From positions 18,971,446 through 19,035,445 of the forward strand of contig OY743172.1 of NCBI GenBank assembly GCA_963555705.1: a DNA stretch of 64,000 nt, given 5' to 3'. Below are positions 46,563 to 58,600 of the stretch, in pieces. Made by a program: the position numbers and the translations under genes. Source of the DNA: Ligustrum vulgare (taxonomy: Eukaryota > Streptophyta > Magnoliopsida > Lamiales > Oleaceae). Every line of letters starts with the position of its first letter. Position 1 is the first letter of the stretch. The notes below the pieces were generated by a model. It ran no database searches, was not told the origin of the DNA, and saw nothing but the letters and a program-made list of their open reading frames with translations.

Positions 46563-46704
46563 TCTTACCGATCATGTAACGGACTACGGCAACAAGAAAC
46601 ACAGGCACGAGGCTAGAAAGGGCGAGCGGTGTGAAACTTTGGGATGGCTAGCGTTTCAGAGCAGGAAGAGGGTTTCATCCAGATCCACGGATCAATGGCA
46701 CTTA
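46563..46704 (-). promoter_or_regulatory. TOM9-2 5' UTR / proximal promoter
   Basis: About 140 bases of GC-richer leader-like sequence lie between the start codon and the right-hand MITE. No TATA box is evident. A MITE therefore occupies the core promoter or upstream leader. Confidence 0.45.
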
Positions 46705-46834
46705 GGGCCTGTTTGCTCACGAGGTTATTTTTGCAATTTTTCCACGAACTAAATTTTAACCACACATTTCATACTTTTCAATCATCACATTTCCCAAAAA
46801 TCATTTTTTTTCTCATTACCTACCAAACAAGCTC
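46705..46834. mobile_element. TTA-flanked MITE immediately upstream of TOM9-2
   Basis: 130 bp bounded by GGGCCTGTTTG and CAAACAAGCTC, flanked by TTA (46702-46704 and 46835-46837). The interior (AACCACACATTT, TCATCACATTTCCC) matches the style of the 9069-9212 MITE (AACCACACATTTTACC). Confidence 0.8.
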
Positions 46835-46837
46835 TTA

Positions 46838-47459
46838 ATTGATTAATCTTTTGCTCTATGGTCCTCGATCGTTGAAAAATAGTATTTATAACGTGAACAT
46901 TTTAGCTTAGTTGCAAGTAAGTACATACCGATTTTACCATTGTCTTTACTATCTGACAAAGTGTGGTCGTTGTAAAATTATGAGATAATTATTGAAAAAT
47001 GGTCGGTTCTTGAAAAAAATGAGAACCAAAATTGAATTGGAATCGAAAATTGACGGTTCTTATTCAAAAATCAAAAATCAAATAATCTTAATTTAAAAAA
47101 TACGACCACGCATTTTTTCATTAAATTGATTGCCATAAAAATGCTTTCGTCATCAATGCAAATTTATAGATGTTAAAGCAATGTATAAAAACAAATACAT
47201 CCAAAAAAATAAACGAAATTGCCAAACGAGAATTCCAACCAAAGGTCATTGTAATTAATGTATCCTCAGGCATTCAGCAAAGTTGAATTTTTTGTTGAAT
47301 AATAGAAATCGAAACAAAACGAAATCGAAACCGTTTGGATCTTGAGAATGAACTTTGAAGAACTGAAATTGGACTTGAATAACCCAAATCGAAACGATAA
47401 ATGCACACCCCTAATTATCATAAGGGTATTAACACAAATACCCTTATTTTTGGACCATT
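46838..47459. other. Intergenic; diverged AATCGAAA-rich element remnant
   Basis: AGAACCAAAATTGAATTGGA and CGAAACAAAACGAAATCGAA words recall the ACCGAA-type repeats elsewhere in the window. No gene seen. Confidence 0.4.
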
Positions 47460-50400
47460 TACAAAAATACACTTTTGAAATTTTTAGGAAGTAAAAATAC
47501 TTTGTAAATCTTTGGTGCTCTTTTTTAATGTTTTTGTCAATTTTTTTAAAATTTTATCACTTTTTAAAAAAATAATATATAAGTTACTTTCTCAATCAAA
47601 TATAAATTAAAACCTTAGAATAAATTCATGACTTGTTAATTTTATTCAAAATATTGGGATAATTGTGCCTTTTACATAATTTCATTTTTTATCACTTTTT
47701 CTTTTAATTAAAAAGTGACAATTTGTCACTTTTTTCTACTTGGGTCAATTTCATTTTTTTAATATTCATCATTGGCTAATAAATTACATAAATCCACAAA
47801 TAATAATAGATACATTACACAATGCCACTTTTTTTTTCTTATCACTTTTTGTTTTAACTCGCATTCTCTTTTAATTAAAAAGTGATACGGTGTCACTTTT
47901 TAGTAAAATAAAGTGATGTTTTGTTACTTTTTGCTACTTGAATGTCACTTTTTATCACTTTATTAATAAAAAAGTAACACAGTATACAATGTCACTTTTT
48001 ATTATTTTATCGCTTTTTTTAATAGAAAAAAGTGACAAAATGCCATTTTTTTTTTATAAAGAAAAAGTGACCAAATGTCACTTTTTAAACTAAAATGTCA
48101 TACAATGCCACTTTTTTTAAGAAAAATCGACAAAATACCATTTTTTTTAAAAAAAATTCTACTAAAAAAGTGACATTGAGTGCCACTTTTTAAAACACCT
48201 TTTGCCACCTTTTTAATAATTTTCTCACTTTTTTAAAAAAAGTGACGCAATGCCACTTTTAAAAAAAATGTGACACATTGTCACTTTTTATTATTTTTTC
48301 TTTGAACTAAAAAGTGGTACTTTACTATTTTTTTCTACTCGAATGTCACTTTTTTAGTTTTTTGCAATATTCATTACACTATCTCAAAAAAGTGGCATTG
48401 TGTCACTTTTTAGATTAAAAAGTGGCAGAATGCGACATTTTTTAAAAAAAAGTGACATCATGACACTTCTCTAAGGCTTATGTCAACAATCACTTTACAT
48501 TCACAAAGTTCACATGAAAAAGTGGCATGACGCGACTTTAAAAAAAAAAAGTGATAGAATGACACTTCTCCAATGGTGATGTTAACAATCACTTTGCATT
48601 GACCAACTTCATATGAAAAAGTGGCAGTTTGCGACTTTTTTTTTTTTTTTTTTTAAGTGACAGGATGGCACTTATCCGATGATTGACCTTAACAAACACC
48701 TTGCATTCATCAACTTCACATGAAAAATTAGCAAGCTGCGACTTTTTTGTAAAAAAGTGACAGAATGACACTTCTCGGATGCTTAATGTTAACAATCATC
48801 TTGCGTTCATTAGAATCACATGAAAATGTGGCTAGCTGCGACTTTTAAAAAAAAAAAGTGTTAGCATGGCACTTCTCGAATGTTTGATCTCAACAAGCAC
48901 CTTGCATTCATCAGTTTCACATGAAAAATTGGCAGGCTACGACCTTTTTTTAAAAAAAGTGTTAACATAACACTACTCCGATGATTGATTTCAATAAACA
49001 CTTTGCATTCATCAACTTCACATGAAAAAATGGCAGACTGTGACTTTTTTGTAAAAAAAAAGTGATAGATTGACACTTCTCCAATGCTTGATCTCAACAA
49101 GCACTTTGCATTAATCAGCTTCACATGAAAAAGTGGCAGGTTGCGACTTTTTTTTTAAAAAAAGTGACAACATGGACTTTCTCCGATGTTTGATCTCATC
49201 AAGCACCTTACATTCATCAGTTTCACAAGAAAAAGTGGCATGCTACTTTTAAAAAGAAAAAGGTCACAGTATGACTTTTTTAATAATTTTGTCACTTTTA
49301 AAAAAAAAAAAAGATACAATGTCACTTATTGAAGTTCTCGTTGAAATCTTCGATTTGACATACATATTCATATTTTTAAAAAAGTGACGTTTATGATACA
49401 TTCTCAATCAAATATTAATTAAAATCTTAAAATAAATTCATGATTTGTTAATTTTATTCAAAATATTAGAATAATTGTGTCATTTAAAAAAAATGACACA
49501 ATGTAACTTTTTATCAATTTTTCTTTATTTAACTAAAAAAGTGGCATTTTGTCACTTTTTAGTAAAAAAAAAAAAAAGTGACAATTTGTCACTTCTTTAT
49601 ACTTGAAGGTCAAATTTTCAATTTTTACAATATTCGTCATTGACTAACAAATTAAACAAGTTCACAAATATCAATAGATATAATATACATTCTCTCTTCT
49701 CTATACACAAACACAATGCCACTTTTTTATTTTTCCTTTTAACTCAAAATTGCCATGGTGTCACTTTTTAGTGGAAAAAGTTGTCACTTTTTCAATTTTT
49801 GCAATATTAATCATTAACCAACTAATTATATAAGTTCACAAATACTAATAGATATGTTACACAGTATCACTTTAAAAAAAAGTGACATTTTGTCCCTTTT
49901 TTATTTGAATGTCACTTTTTCAATTTTTTCAACATTTATCATTGACTAACAAATTACATAAGTTCACAAATACTAATAGATACATTACACGATACTACTT
50001 CTTTCTTTTTTTTAAAAAAAAAATGTGAAAAAATGTAACTTCTTATCATTTTTTCTTTTAATTCACATTTTCTTTTAGTTAGAAAGTGGCATTGTGCCAC
50101 TTTTTTCAATTCTCCATACACAAACAAAATGTTAGTTTTTTTTACTTGATTGAATATCACTTTCTCAGTTATTGCAATATTTATCATTGGATAACAAATT
50201 ATACAATTTCACAAATATTAATAGATACATTACACAATGTCAGGTGACAAAATATCACTTCTTATCACTTTTTCTTTTATCTCACATTCTCTTCTAATTA
50301 AAAAGTGGCACCACGTCATTTTTTTAGTAAAAAAGGTAACGTTTTTCTTTTTTGCTACTTGAATATCACTTTTTCAATTTTTGCAATATCCATCATTTAC

Positions 50401-50650
50401 TACCTGCGTTAGTGTAACATAACAAATTACACAAGTTCACAAATACTAATAAATATATTACATATTTTGCATACTAACAGATACATCAATCTTTTTCAAA
50501 AAAGTAACATAACGCCACTTTTTATCAATTTTCTCATTAACTAAAAAGCGACACGATGTCATTTTTTAGTTAAAAAGAAGTGATACTATCTCCTTTTTTA
50601 TTTGAACATTAGTTTTTTTAATCTTTTGTAATATCACTTGAACATAATTG
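47460..50650. repeat. 3-kb block of inverted AAAAAGTGAC / GTCACTTTTT motifs
   Basis: The decamer-like words AAAAAGTGAC(A) and (T)GTCACTTTTT recur many dozens of times in both orientations. They are usually separated by 5-40 bases, so nearly every pair can form a small hairpin (for example 47880-47905, 48395-48425, 49535-49565). Longer spacer text also repeats: TTGCAATATTCATCATTGACTAACAAATTACA with ACAAATACTAATAGATAC occurs at about 47760, 49635, 49805, 49930, 50175 and 50390. No coding capacity. Confidence 0.85.
48460..49270. repeat. ~100-bp tandem array, about eight copies
   Basis: Starts of successive units (GACACTTCT or variant) fall near 48462, 48561, 48667, 48767, 48868, 48969, 49072 and 49174, a period of 99-106 bases. 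Each unit has CTTCTCCGATG, then CAACAA-CAC-TTGCATTCATCA, then CTTCACATGAAAAAGTGGCA, then a GCGACTTTTT/AAAAAGTGA inverted pair. Length variation sits in the A/T homopolymers. The array is nested in the GTGAC-motif block. Confidence 0.85.
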
Positions 50651-51199
50651 AATGTCTTTTATAATTCATTGTTTAAAATCATTTAAAACATAATTAGATC
50701 AATTCACTACACATTAACGAATAATTTTAATTTTACATGGACTGCTGCTAGTTATGCATATATATAATCCCGCGAACAATGTTTTACATTTTTATTACAA
50801 TAAAATAAAAAAGCATAGGTGAAGGTGAGACGCGTGGTGCTCTCCCCCTCGGCCCTCCTCTCTCTTGTCTCTCTGGTTCTCTTTCTTTAAAGAAAGAATG
50901 AAAAATAAAAATAAAGAACTTTCACATCACAGGTACAGGCTTTCCAAAAATAAAAAACTCTCTCTTGTCCCCTTAATTTTCATTCATTCATGGGATTACG
51001 TAAACAAAGTTCCCAGTCATTCAGCTTTCCAAACTCTCTTTAAACACACAAGTCACCATTACCCTATGCATCATGGTGAAGACAAGCAGGTTCTGGGCAC
51101 ACAAAGCTTTCTCACAAGTCACAATCAGAGTTTCGCTCTTTTGCAGCTTTCATGGCACCTAGTACCTTCTCCTATGCATATGCAAGTTCTGGAGGAGAG

Positions 51200-51342
51200 G
51201 TGCATCTTGATGTCCTCCACTGTTTCACTCCGGCAGAGGTTGTTGTAGTAGGAAGAAGTGAGAGTCTCGATTGATGGCCTCGCATAATCGCCTCCAAGGA
51301 CCCTTCGTGAATGTTGAAGGACAACGCTTCGAATCCATACAT
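51200..51342 (-). pseudogene. V-ATPase subunit d (VHA-d) first-exon fragment, frameshifted
   Basis: On the minus strand an ATG at 51340-51342 opens MYGFEALSFNIHEGSLEAI, the hallmark N-terminus of V-ATPase subunit d, continuing to MRGHQS. The expected next block (YYNNLCRSETVEDIKMHLS) is present at about 51200-51262 but in a different frame. Similarity then ends abruptly, with none of the remaining ~300 residues present. Upstream (51343-51530) a CT-rich leader-like stretch is retained, so this is a genomic 5' piece rather than a retrocopy. Intact subunit d is a cytosolic/stalk component of the vacuolar proton pump. Confidence 0.85.
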
Positions 51343-51599
51343 ACTTCTACAGATTTGAAGAAAATTATATAATTTTGGAATTTGAAATTTCTCTCATTTT
51401 TGTGGGTGTTTTGCAGGGGACGTGAGGAAGGGAGGAAGGAGCTGGTGAAAATTGGGAGAACAATGAAGCGAATTTGTGGTTTCTGTGTGTTTGGGGTGTT
51501 TTGTTAGTTTCAGGAAGTATTAAATACGGTGTTCAATGTTTTAATTAGTTGATAGGGTATAAATCAAATTAGTTAATTTTTTAAGGTAGTTTGTGTAAT

Positions 51600-51800
51600 T
51601 TCCCCATTATGATATTCTTAGATAAGTTTAAATCTATTGTAGAAGAGTCTATTCTACTATGATTGTAATTCTTGTTTTGAACCCTATAAATAAGAGACTT
51701 TAGTTCTCAATAATAGACATTTGAGTTTTAACTCTCCATTACTTCTCTTACATATTTCTCTCATATTTCTTTAATGTTATAACACGTTATCATCACAACA
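51600..51800 (+). mobile_element. Left LTR (partial) of an old Ty1-copia relic
   Basis: The stretch carries a TATA box (CCCTATAAATAAGAG at about 51682), then CTCAATAATAGACATTTGAG, CT-rich sequence and AACACGTTATCATCAC near 51782. This order is characteristic of a common plant copia LTR end next to its primer-binding site. The left boundary is uncertain. Confidence 0.55.
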
Positions 51801-53460
51801 GAGCTCGTTCAAAATAGAGAGTAAATTCGAGTTATTGAATACAATAATATATATATATATATGATTTTCAATTGATATGAACTATAATTTTTTTTTAAAT
51901 AATATTCCGCTGTTGCTCCCAAAGTTGTAAATTTCTCTATTACATAGTTTGATGTTGGTCCTAAAATAGTACAACATCATAATTAATATTTCAAAAAAAA
52001 TATTAATTGCTCGTAAATAACACGAATTATTATTTTTAATATTCCAGAATAATATATACTGACATACTGCTCTTGAAGAAGCAATGTTAAAATATAACGT
52101 GTATTCAAAAATTCGAGCTCTATAGTTTTGAATTTGCACAATCTGGATAACTTGCAGCAAATACGATCAAACGTTGATATCTCAATAACCCATGAAATGA
52201 TCACCATGACATTTGAACGGGATGTTCATAACTCATTTTTACTCATATTCAATGGTTATGATCAAAATTTAGCAGTTAATTTGTGATAAATATCTATGTG
52301 AACAATAGTGGTTTTGGATTATTATAAAACTTGAAATTTTACATTTTGAAGAATATGAGATTTGTCAACTATTCAAGAGTTTTTAAAATTTGCAGATCCA
52401 AGTAAGTTTAATCTTTTTATTTAACTAATGCTCCTAAAGAAGCATGTATTTTTATTATGATGTAATTACTGCTCCCAAAGAGTCCCAAAGAGTCACAAAG
52501 GATATTGATATTTTGCTCCAAAATGAGCATGTATTTATAATAATATGCTAGAAGAATAATAAATGTTTTCTGGAACGAAATATGATTCAAATATTTAACT
52601 ATTTCAGAGGAATGTTGCAGAATTGTTTTAATCAATATTCTAAAGAAACATTGTATTACTCTAGAAGAAGCACATCCATATTTCTATTCTCCAAAAATAT
52701 TTTATTTTTTCGCATGTCCAATTAGATCACAGTTGGATCAATAACGATACCCAATGAAAATTAAAACGAGTATTTAATAAAGAACCAAAAGATTCTTCAA
52801 TCCAACGAATTCACATATAATCCTTGTAAATGTAACATAAATTGGTCTTTGACCATCACTACCTAAATGCTGTACGAAATCTCTGTAATCTTGAAAGTAT
52901 ATTAGTACTGATTTATGAGGACCACTCACCTTTCATGCATACCATCTTGAAATTTTGAATTGAATTGTGGATCCACTAGATGGTTACACGTGTGAATATA
53001 AAACTTATACGATCAAGTTATTATTTTATGAGCAAAATTGTAAATGCTAGTAAGTTTATATCCTAAAATCATTAATAGTTTTATGTATTAGTTGAGATGA
53101 TGATGATAATAATAATGTCTTTCCAGTTGTTTAGCAAAATTAAATGTCTTCAAATTTGCTACAGTATTTATAGAGCACAACGTTATTGACAATGTTATTT
53201 CACATGCAGTAGTATTTTGTATACAAACATGCCAAATGATAATTCTTTGATTGACTTATGGTCAGATGCCTTACGATTTTCATTTAAAAGTTTTAAAAAG
53301 TGCGAGATACATATATTCCACCGCAACGCACTAAGATGAAAATAAATGAATGTTGATAATATGTGATTGAGATTGAATCTCCAATTATCATTATACATGA
53401 AAGATGATATGTTGCGGGATTGTTTTCTGATTATTATAATGTGAGTTTTTTTAGCATAGG
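51801..53460 (+). mobile_element. Copia relic, left internal part
   Basis: Repeated GCTCC(C/T)AAAGA-GCATG units (for example 51913, 52427, 52468, 52514) and a purine-rich AGGGGGAG junction at 53457-53465 fit the internal region of the copia family whose LTR lies just upstream. No intact domain can be read. It resumes at 60712 after the nested insertions. Confidence 0.45.
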
Positions 53461-53466
53461 GGGAGT

Positions 53467-55077
53467 TGATGCGTGTCGCAATGCACCAAAATAATAAATA
53501 AATCCTTACTCGTCAAATAATAATGTAGTAACGAGAGTAAGGGTCGATCCCACGAGGAACGGAAACTAATTTTAGTTGTTCGATCAATTAGAATGGAATG
53601 AGGGGTTTTTTTGTGTGAAATTGCTTGAATGAAAACTATGCATAAAATAAATAATAAAATATAACTAGATAATTAATATGAGAAGAAATCTTGTTCTCGG
53701 GTTCGATTGTGTCCTTAATTAATGTTATACTTTTCCTTGTAACGTGTTTATATCCCTATTCAATTATCAATCATAAATAATCAACAAGCTCTGATTATCT
53801 AAATTCTTCTTTATGTATATTGATTCAAAACAAGTTCTTCGAACCAATTCTAGCCATGGACAATCCTAAACAAGCTCTTAGGATTTAATGCACGACTAGT
53901 ATGAAAATCTAGAAGAATAGATTGAATTAGATCGTTAATTTCACAAGCTCGAATTAATCAATCCAAGTTGAATTATTACTAAACCTGCACGAGATTTATT
54001 TGCTACTAAAGTAAAGATTCAATGACAATTACGGACCAAGAATCTAAACATAGCATATTCATGAATTCAAAGATCAATAATCCAATTGGCCAAATTAAAC
54101 TATTAATCAAATAAACTCAATGAACATTCAAAACATAATAATCCAACAATTGAAATAAATGAATAAATTCACGCTACTAATTTGTAGGAAAAGAAAATAA
54201 CATAATTAAATTGACACAACTTCCCTTTTGAACAAGATATGAAATTTAGCCTAGCATGATTGTGGTAGATTCTTCGAGTTGCTTCATGAATTTCATTGTT
54301 GTTGATATTCTTGCGCTTGAAAATCTCCCAAGAATGCTCTATATTTTCTCTCAATTTTCCTCAATGTTCAGCCCCCATTTTGTGGTGATTTTGCTCTTTT
54401 AATACTCCCAAAATCGTGTCCTAGCTTTACCCCAAAGATATACCAAAGATAGACCTTGAATCAGATAAGGAAATTCCTTGGAGAGCAAGTTACAGCCGTA
54501 AATTTCCTTATTATGGCCGTAATTGGGATTCTGAAAATTTCCGGAATTTGGAAGTTACGGCCGTAACTTTATCATTTACGGCCGTAAGTGTATTTCTGCC
54601 GAGAAGCCCCTGTGCTCGATGTTTTGGTCATAACTTTCTCTCCCAAGGTCCGATTATGGTGATTCAAGTTGCGTTGGAAAGGAAACTAAAATATCTACAT
54701 TTATTTGTGAAATAGATCTTCCAAAATTAGAAAGTATTATATTAAAAAATTGAGCTTCAATCTATGACTAAAATTCATGATCACAATCCTTGCGAGTTTT
54801 TGATTTCCAACTTCATTCCAAACCTTCTTTGACCATAATTTTTGCATCTAATCTTCTTCCCACATGCCATTATTGATTTGGAACTCTTTGAATATGCCCT
54901 TGAACCTCACTTCTTGATTTTTTTGTATTTCTTTGGTCATGTTTCCTTTCTTTTTCTTCTTTTTGACCTTACATAGCACAATAAGTGAAATGCATTAAAC
55001 GATGCTTCAATATGATCAAACCAATAATAAAATAAGATAATAAGTGAATTAAATATATGCTAATAAAGCACTTATCA
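53467..55077 (+). mobile_element. Solo LTR (1611 bp) with perfect 5-bp TSD
   Basis: It starts TGATGCGTGTCGCAATGCAC and ends AAAGCACTTATCA, flanked by GGAGT at 53462-53466 and 55078-55082. It contains the AGTAAGGGTCGATCCCACGA block (53541 on) found in many plant LTRs. An unusual cluster of GGCCGTAA / TTACGGCC palindromes lies at 54490-54590. The right TSD copy includes the first base of the neighbouring LTR, so it inserted precisely at that element's left edge. No coding domains. The lineage is not assignable by eye. Confidence 0.85.
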
Positions 55078-55081
55078 GGAG

Positions 55082-55680
55082 TATTAATATGTGATCCCCA
55101 AATTGAACAATTCATACTTGGAGGGCCTAATTAGAAACAAGCTTAAAGTTGGAGGACTTAAAGGTGCAATTAGTGTTAGTATGCTTTTATTGTGGAACAT
55201 TGATCAAGATCCTATGGTTAGGATTAAGTTGACAATTAATAAATTCTTGACTTGGGTTCATTTGGCATAATGGAATGAAATAGAATAGATTAGCCCTCTC
55301 CCTCTCCTCTCTTGTGAAATCCACCCGAGTTCTTGCATCATGTAGAAAATACTTTGTAGCATAATTGAATCCTTGTATAGGCCAATTGGAAGTGCTATTG
55401 TGTAGTATGATGGTGCGGTGATATTGTAGAGAATAGGGGTTGCGATTTGATAATTCCTCGTGAAGGAATTGGCGCACGGTTTGTGTGCGGGAATCTTGTA
55501 AAGACTTTCATTGGAATTTGGCTAGTGGAATGGGTTCGATCCGGAGCCCTCCAGATGTAGGTGCGATTGGCACTGAACTGGGTCACCAAGATTGTGTTCT
55601 TTGTTATTGTTGCGTTTCTTGATTGATTTCTTTATGTTATCCGCGATAATCACAAATATTGGGACGCGAAATTCCGAACA
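55082..55680 (+). mobile_element. 5' LTR (599 bp) of a young nested LTR retrotransposon
   Basis: It pairs with 60109-60706, differing by four substitutions and one single-base indel by eye. It begins TATTAATATGTG and ends CCGAACA; the TA...CA limits follow from the GGGAG target duplication. If canonical TG is required, the LTR would begin at 55090. Confidence 0.92.
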
Positions 55681-58600
55681 ACTGGTATCAGAGTCATTTA
55701 TGAAGATCAAGGGCTTGGTGAATTTTCGTGGTTGAAAAATTGGTAAAAATCGGAAGTGGAATCAAGAACCGGAAAAAACAAGATTTGGGAAATTAAAACT
55801 TTCCAAAAGAAGAAAGTTCTTGCATGTAGGATCATCATTCCTAAAAGGGAATCAATAACTTGCCAATTAGGGAAAGAAGTGCAGCTGGCCGGAAGTGAAA
55901 AGAAACCACAAGAAATTGAAAAATTGCCACTGCCAAGTCCAAGAAGCAGCAGTACCGACCGGAAGAAGAATCTCAAGAACAAGAAAATGGTCGTGAGGAG
56001 GAAGGAAGAAGTGCTGACCGAAAAAAATTAAAATTCCAGCTCTGAAGTGAAAAAAATTTGACTCGAAAATTCAAGGTGGAAGGCAGTGCACAGTGCAAGA
56101 AAGTGAAACCATGCTAAAAGAAATCAGTTGAACAGAGGCACCATCCAGAAATCAGTAGGAGGCACCATCCAGAAATCAGTAGAAGCCGGTAAAGAACTGT
56201 GAAGACGGAAGCGACGGTGCTAGGAGAAATCAAAGGCTGGGAAGCAAGTAGTGCACTGACCGAAGGAAGAAGAAGTTGGCCGGTTAAAAAAACGGGAAAG
56301 AACCCGACGACAAGAAAAGAAGAAGTTTGGTCGGAAATCTCAAAAACCAACCGAAAAAAAAACATGGTCTGCAATTCCCTCTAATCTCCACCTCCGGCCG
56401 GCCAATCGGAAATCAAGTTCCACCATTAGAACCGCATATTAAAGGAGAAGGTGACCGACCGGAGCTAAAATTTCTAGATTCTGGCAGGCCAAGACTCCGG
56501 TAGATGAACGAAGGACATCACTGGAAGCTCATTGTCGAGTAGAATACTCGGCCGCAAGGATGGCAGAATTTTGGTGGTGACAGCGGCAGTTTTTGGCCGG
56601 AGAAGAAAACTAGCCGGAAGTTCAAATCTAAATTACGGCCAAACGAAAACTCCGATCAAGAAACCGTCACCACCATTAGCTTCACAAGGACGAGTAGCAT
56701 ATTCTGCAGTTTCTTAGCATTTTCGATAGGCGGCAGAAGGTGGTCCGGCGGCGGTCCGGCGAACGCATTTTTGGACAGTTTCATCATCTCGACCTGCTGA
56801 GTCCATTTCCGAAGTTAGTTTTGCAAGATTCCAAACGCATAATACGAACATGCATTGTTCGCTCGGTGATATCCCTAAACTTTAATATTTTTTATTGCTT
56901 TACCTTGTTGGTAGCAATCTGTTTAGGTTAATTATATATTTTTTTAAAAAAATATTCACCTTGTTGGTAGCAACTTGTTTTGCTGAGCTGTGTTCGATGT
57001 TGATCTGTTATTGTTGCTTATTAGACCTGTTAATTGTTTGATTGGATTAGATAGGTAGTGACGAGGTTAGTGTTTCTAGTTGGTACGATCAATGGTGGTT
57101 GATAACTACATTAGATACAAGTTTCCATTTAAATATGTCACTAAATGGAGTGACGAGGTTAGTGTTTCTAATTGACATGTTATTTCTATTGATCGGATCA
57201 GTGATAATAAATAACTAGACTAGATACAAGTTTCCATTTAAATAAGTTACTAGCCACATATGTGGGTCTAATGCTATATCAAACGTGAAATAAGTGTCTC
57301 TCTCCAAGTTTTGGTATCCAATGGTATTTAATCTTGACTAGAAATAGTAGTGAGATTATGGTCAATCTTGACTTGAAATAGTAGTGAGATTTGGGAGAGA
57401 GTTCTTGACTTATTTGTTGTTGTTTTTTGGTCACTTTATAAGATTGTTATAAAGAGAAGCATGAACAGATAGAGAGAGAGAGAGAGAGAGAGATGTGGAG
57501 TATGTGGTATCTTGTTCTAATTTGGACTCGAATGAGGATTATGTGTTATTAAATCCTGTTGACTCCTGTGATATAAATTTAATTGTGAAATGCATGAATG
57601 TCTACTTGATTTAACACATATTTTCATGTTATATCCCATATTGATTTGTTCAACAATTTGCATGAACATGACTTTGATCACGTTGTGTTGTGTAATGATA
57701 TTGTATGCAAGAGTGTTGGGATATGTGATATTTCTGTTAAATTTGATGAGGGCTGTGTGCTCATTTTTTAGTGGAGTTAGATATATTCATGAGATGAATA
57801 TGAATTTGATATATGTGGGTCAATTAGAAAAGATGGGGCTGGCTAGTAAAATTGAGCATGGGCTCATGAAAATTATTAAGGGTGTTCTTGTAACTTGTAA
57901 GAGAGTTACAAGAGATGGTGTATGTGTTACCACTGTTTATGTGATTAGAGGTGTTGATTCCTCTGTTTCGTTTACCAACACAAATGACTTGTATGAGTTG
58001 CACACTACGGGTGCACGGATGAATGATAAGAAGCTTCTTGATGACATAGGTGCTGTTGTAGGAGACCGTGGGTTAAGGTACCTTGATGTGATAAATGCGG
58101 GTTATATGTAGACTGTATGTCTTATATGCATTTATGTGGTCATTGTGTGTGTGGTATGTTTCATAAAAGCGTGCTTGGAAATGACTATATGTCGGATTTG
58201 CTTTTATGTGATCGTCGTGTGCTTGGTAAGCAACGTCGTGTTTCTTTTTCTTCGGATTTGTGATACTATTCATGATAGATTGCATAATAAATGTGTTGAT
58301 CATTTTATGTTGTAGACTTTTGGCTGTGCTTATATTTTCACCATTTGAGAATGGGGGGAAATGTTGAACCTATGGCTAGATATGTGTTTCTAGGATGTCC
58401 TCCGGAGGATTGATGATTATAGGTTATCGTGTAGAAGCCAAAAGGGTGGTTAGATCATGGAGTAGTGTGGTCACGATTAATGAGGCTGATGTGTCATGTT
58501 CAGAACATGGGTTTTTTTAGTGCAATTGAGAGAAAAAACAGCAAGGTAGTGCTAGTTATCAGTTGCAGGTGGAGTTGGTTATAGTGATAGTACTATCCCT

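Noticed and set aside
48460..49270. CRISPR-like regularly spaced repeats
   Set aside because: Plant nuclear context; the whole ~100-bp unit is conserved rather than a short repeat with unique spacers, and no cas-like genes are present.
55187..55477. 96-codon minus-strand frame, also present at 60214-60504
   Set aside because: The two copies are the two LTRs of one element, so their conservation reflects recent duplication by retrotransposition, not coding constraint.
55683..55694. tRNA-Met gene fragment
   Set aside because: The 12-base match is the retrotransposon primer-binding site directly after the LTR, not a tRNA gene.
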